Positions 63,795 through 64,000 of a stretch of 64,000 nucleotides of DNA are shown here, in pieces. The stretch spans positions 51,584-115,583 of the forward strand of contig CAJJDN010000166.1 of the NCBI GenBank assembly GCA_905182985.1, read 5' to 3'. A program made the translations under genes and the position numbers. Every line of letters starts with the position of its first letter. Positions within the stretch are counted from its first letter, which is position 1. The notes beneath the pieces were generated by a model. The model made no database searches. It worked only from the letters and a program-made list of their open reading frames with translations, and had not been told where the DNA came from. Origin of the DNA: Paramecium sonneborni (taxonomy: Eukaryota; Ciliophora; Oligohymenophorea; Peniculida; Parameciidae).

Positions 63795-64000
63795 AATTAT
63801 TAGATTTTCTACAACAATTCCATCATTAAAGAGACTACAGTTTTTAATATTATGATCTTAAATATCAAACTCTTTATCATTTTGCTTAAAACAAACATAA
63901 AGTAAATCATCACTTTAAAATAATTCATTCATGTATAATTTATATGCTTTAAATATTGTAAATCTTAATTTTTTTAGTATGTATCCAAATACTTCTGATA
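63359..64000 (-). CDS. Edge-truncated coding region, unresolved exons
   Basis: From the right edge the minus strand reads SEVFGYILKKLRFTIFKAYK, then LYMNELFQSDDLLYVCFKQN and KNCSLFNDGIVVEN without TGA to about 63579. An overlapping frame is open from about 63774 to 63359 (SISEYINYISKIQFNFKNSF, SSSFIGQPNAILTDCNNSKF). The two probably join by an intron but I could not place one of normal size. No family recognised; the start lies outside the window. Confidence 0.4.

Overview
The window reads as macronuclear DNA of a ciliate, most likely Paramecium or a close relative. It is very AT-rich. TAA and TAG run through every conserved gene as glutamine, and TGA is the only stop. Genes are interrupted by tiny introns of about 20-31 nt, nearly all GTA...AG. 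Genes are densely packed on both strands with very short spacers. Under the standard code almost nothing looks coding, so all models here use ciliate code 6 with small introns removed; most exon sums come out as exact multiples of three.

Layout. 1-6933 (-) is a huge secreted Cys-rich/beta-helix surface protein that runs off the left edge. 7.2-14.7 kb holds ribosomal eS24, a four-EF-hand protein, a coiled-coil protein, a decayed gene, a cullin, ribosomal uL6, an mS38-like basic protein and a 64-aa protein. A roughly 1.2 kb gene-poor stretch with a short telomere-like tract follows. 15.9-24.9 kb: CAMK-like kinase (with a homopolymer frameshift), ER protein disulfide isomerase, methionine aminopeptidase 2, two hypotheticals and an OSCA/TMEM63-like channel. 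25-28.4 kb: an ankyrin-like gene between two paralogous small secreted Cys-rich proteins, complicated by a perfect 1,072-bp duplication around a single N. 28.5-32.6 kb: eS1, uL5, a hypothetical and a zinc-finger/coiled-coil protein. 32.7-37.8 kb: two tandem CCDC42/CFAP73-type axonemal coiled-coil genes, two hypotheticals, a WD40 protein and the cytochrome bc1 hinge subunit. 37.9-44.6 kb: a large helical protein and an AP-1/AP-2 beta-adaptin with a polyQ tract written mostly in TAA codons. 45.1-57.8 kb: a tandem array of very large PAS/multi-TM proteins (TmcB-like), two intact copies with a decayed third between them. 57.8-61.3 kb: a DIxGAxP-motif protein, a coiled-coil protein, a VAP-type tail-anchored MSP protein and small hypotheticals. 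The right end is a second perfect duplication (1,176 bp) around an N, then an edge-truncated minus-strand coding region.

The genes are a mix of housekeeping functions (translation, secretion, ubiquitin ligation, vesicle coats, respiration), cilium-related proteins and sensory membrane proteins; no operon logic is implied. The most interesting signals are the TmcB-like array (relic copy, a 310-bp perfectly identical tract, intron presence/absence), the secreted Cys-rich pair with shared cysteine spacing, extremely short intergenic distances (12, 24 and 27 bp), and two sequence-identical duplications that look like assembly artefacts.
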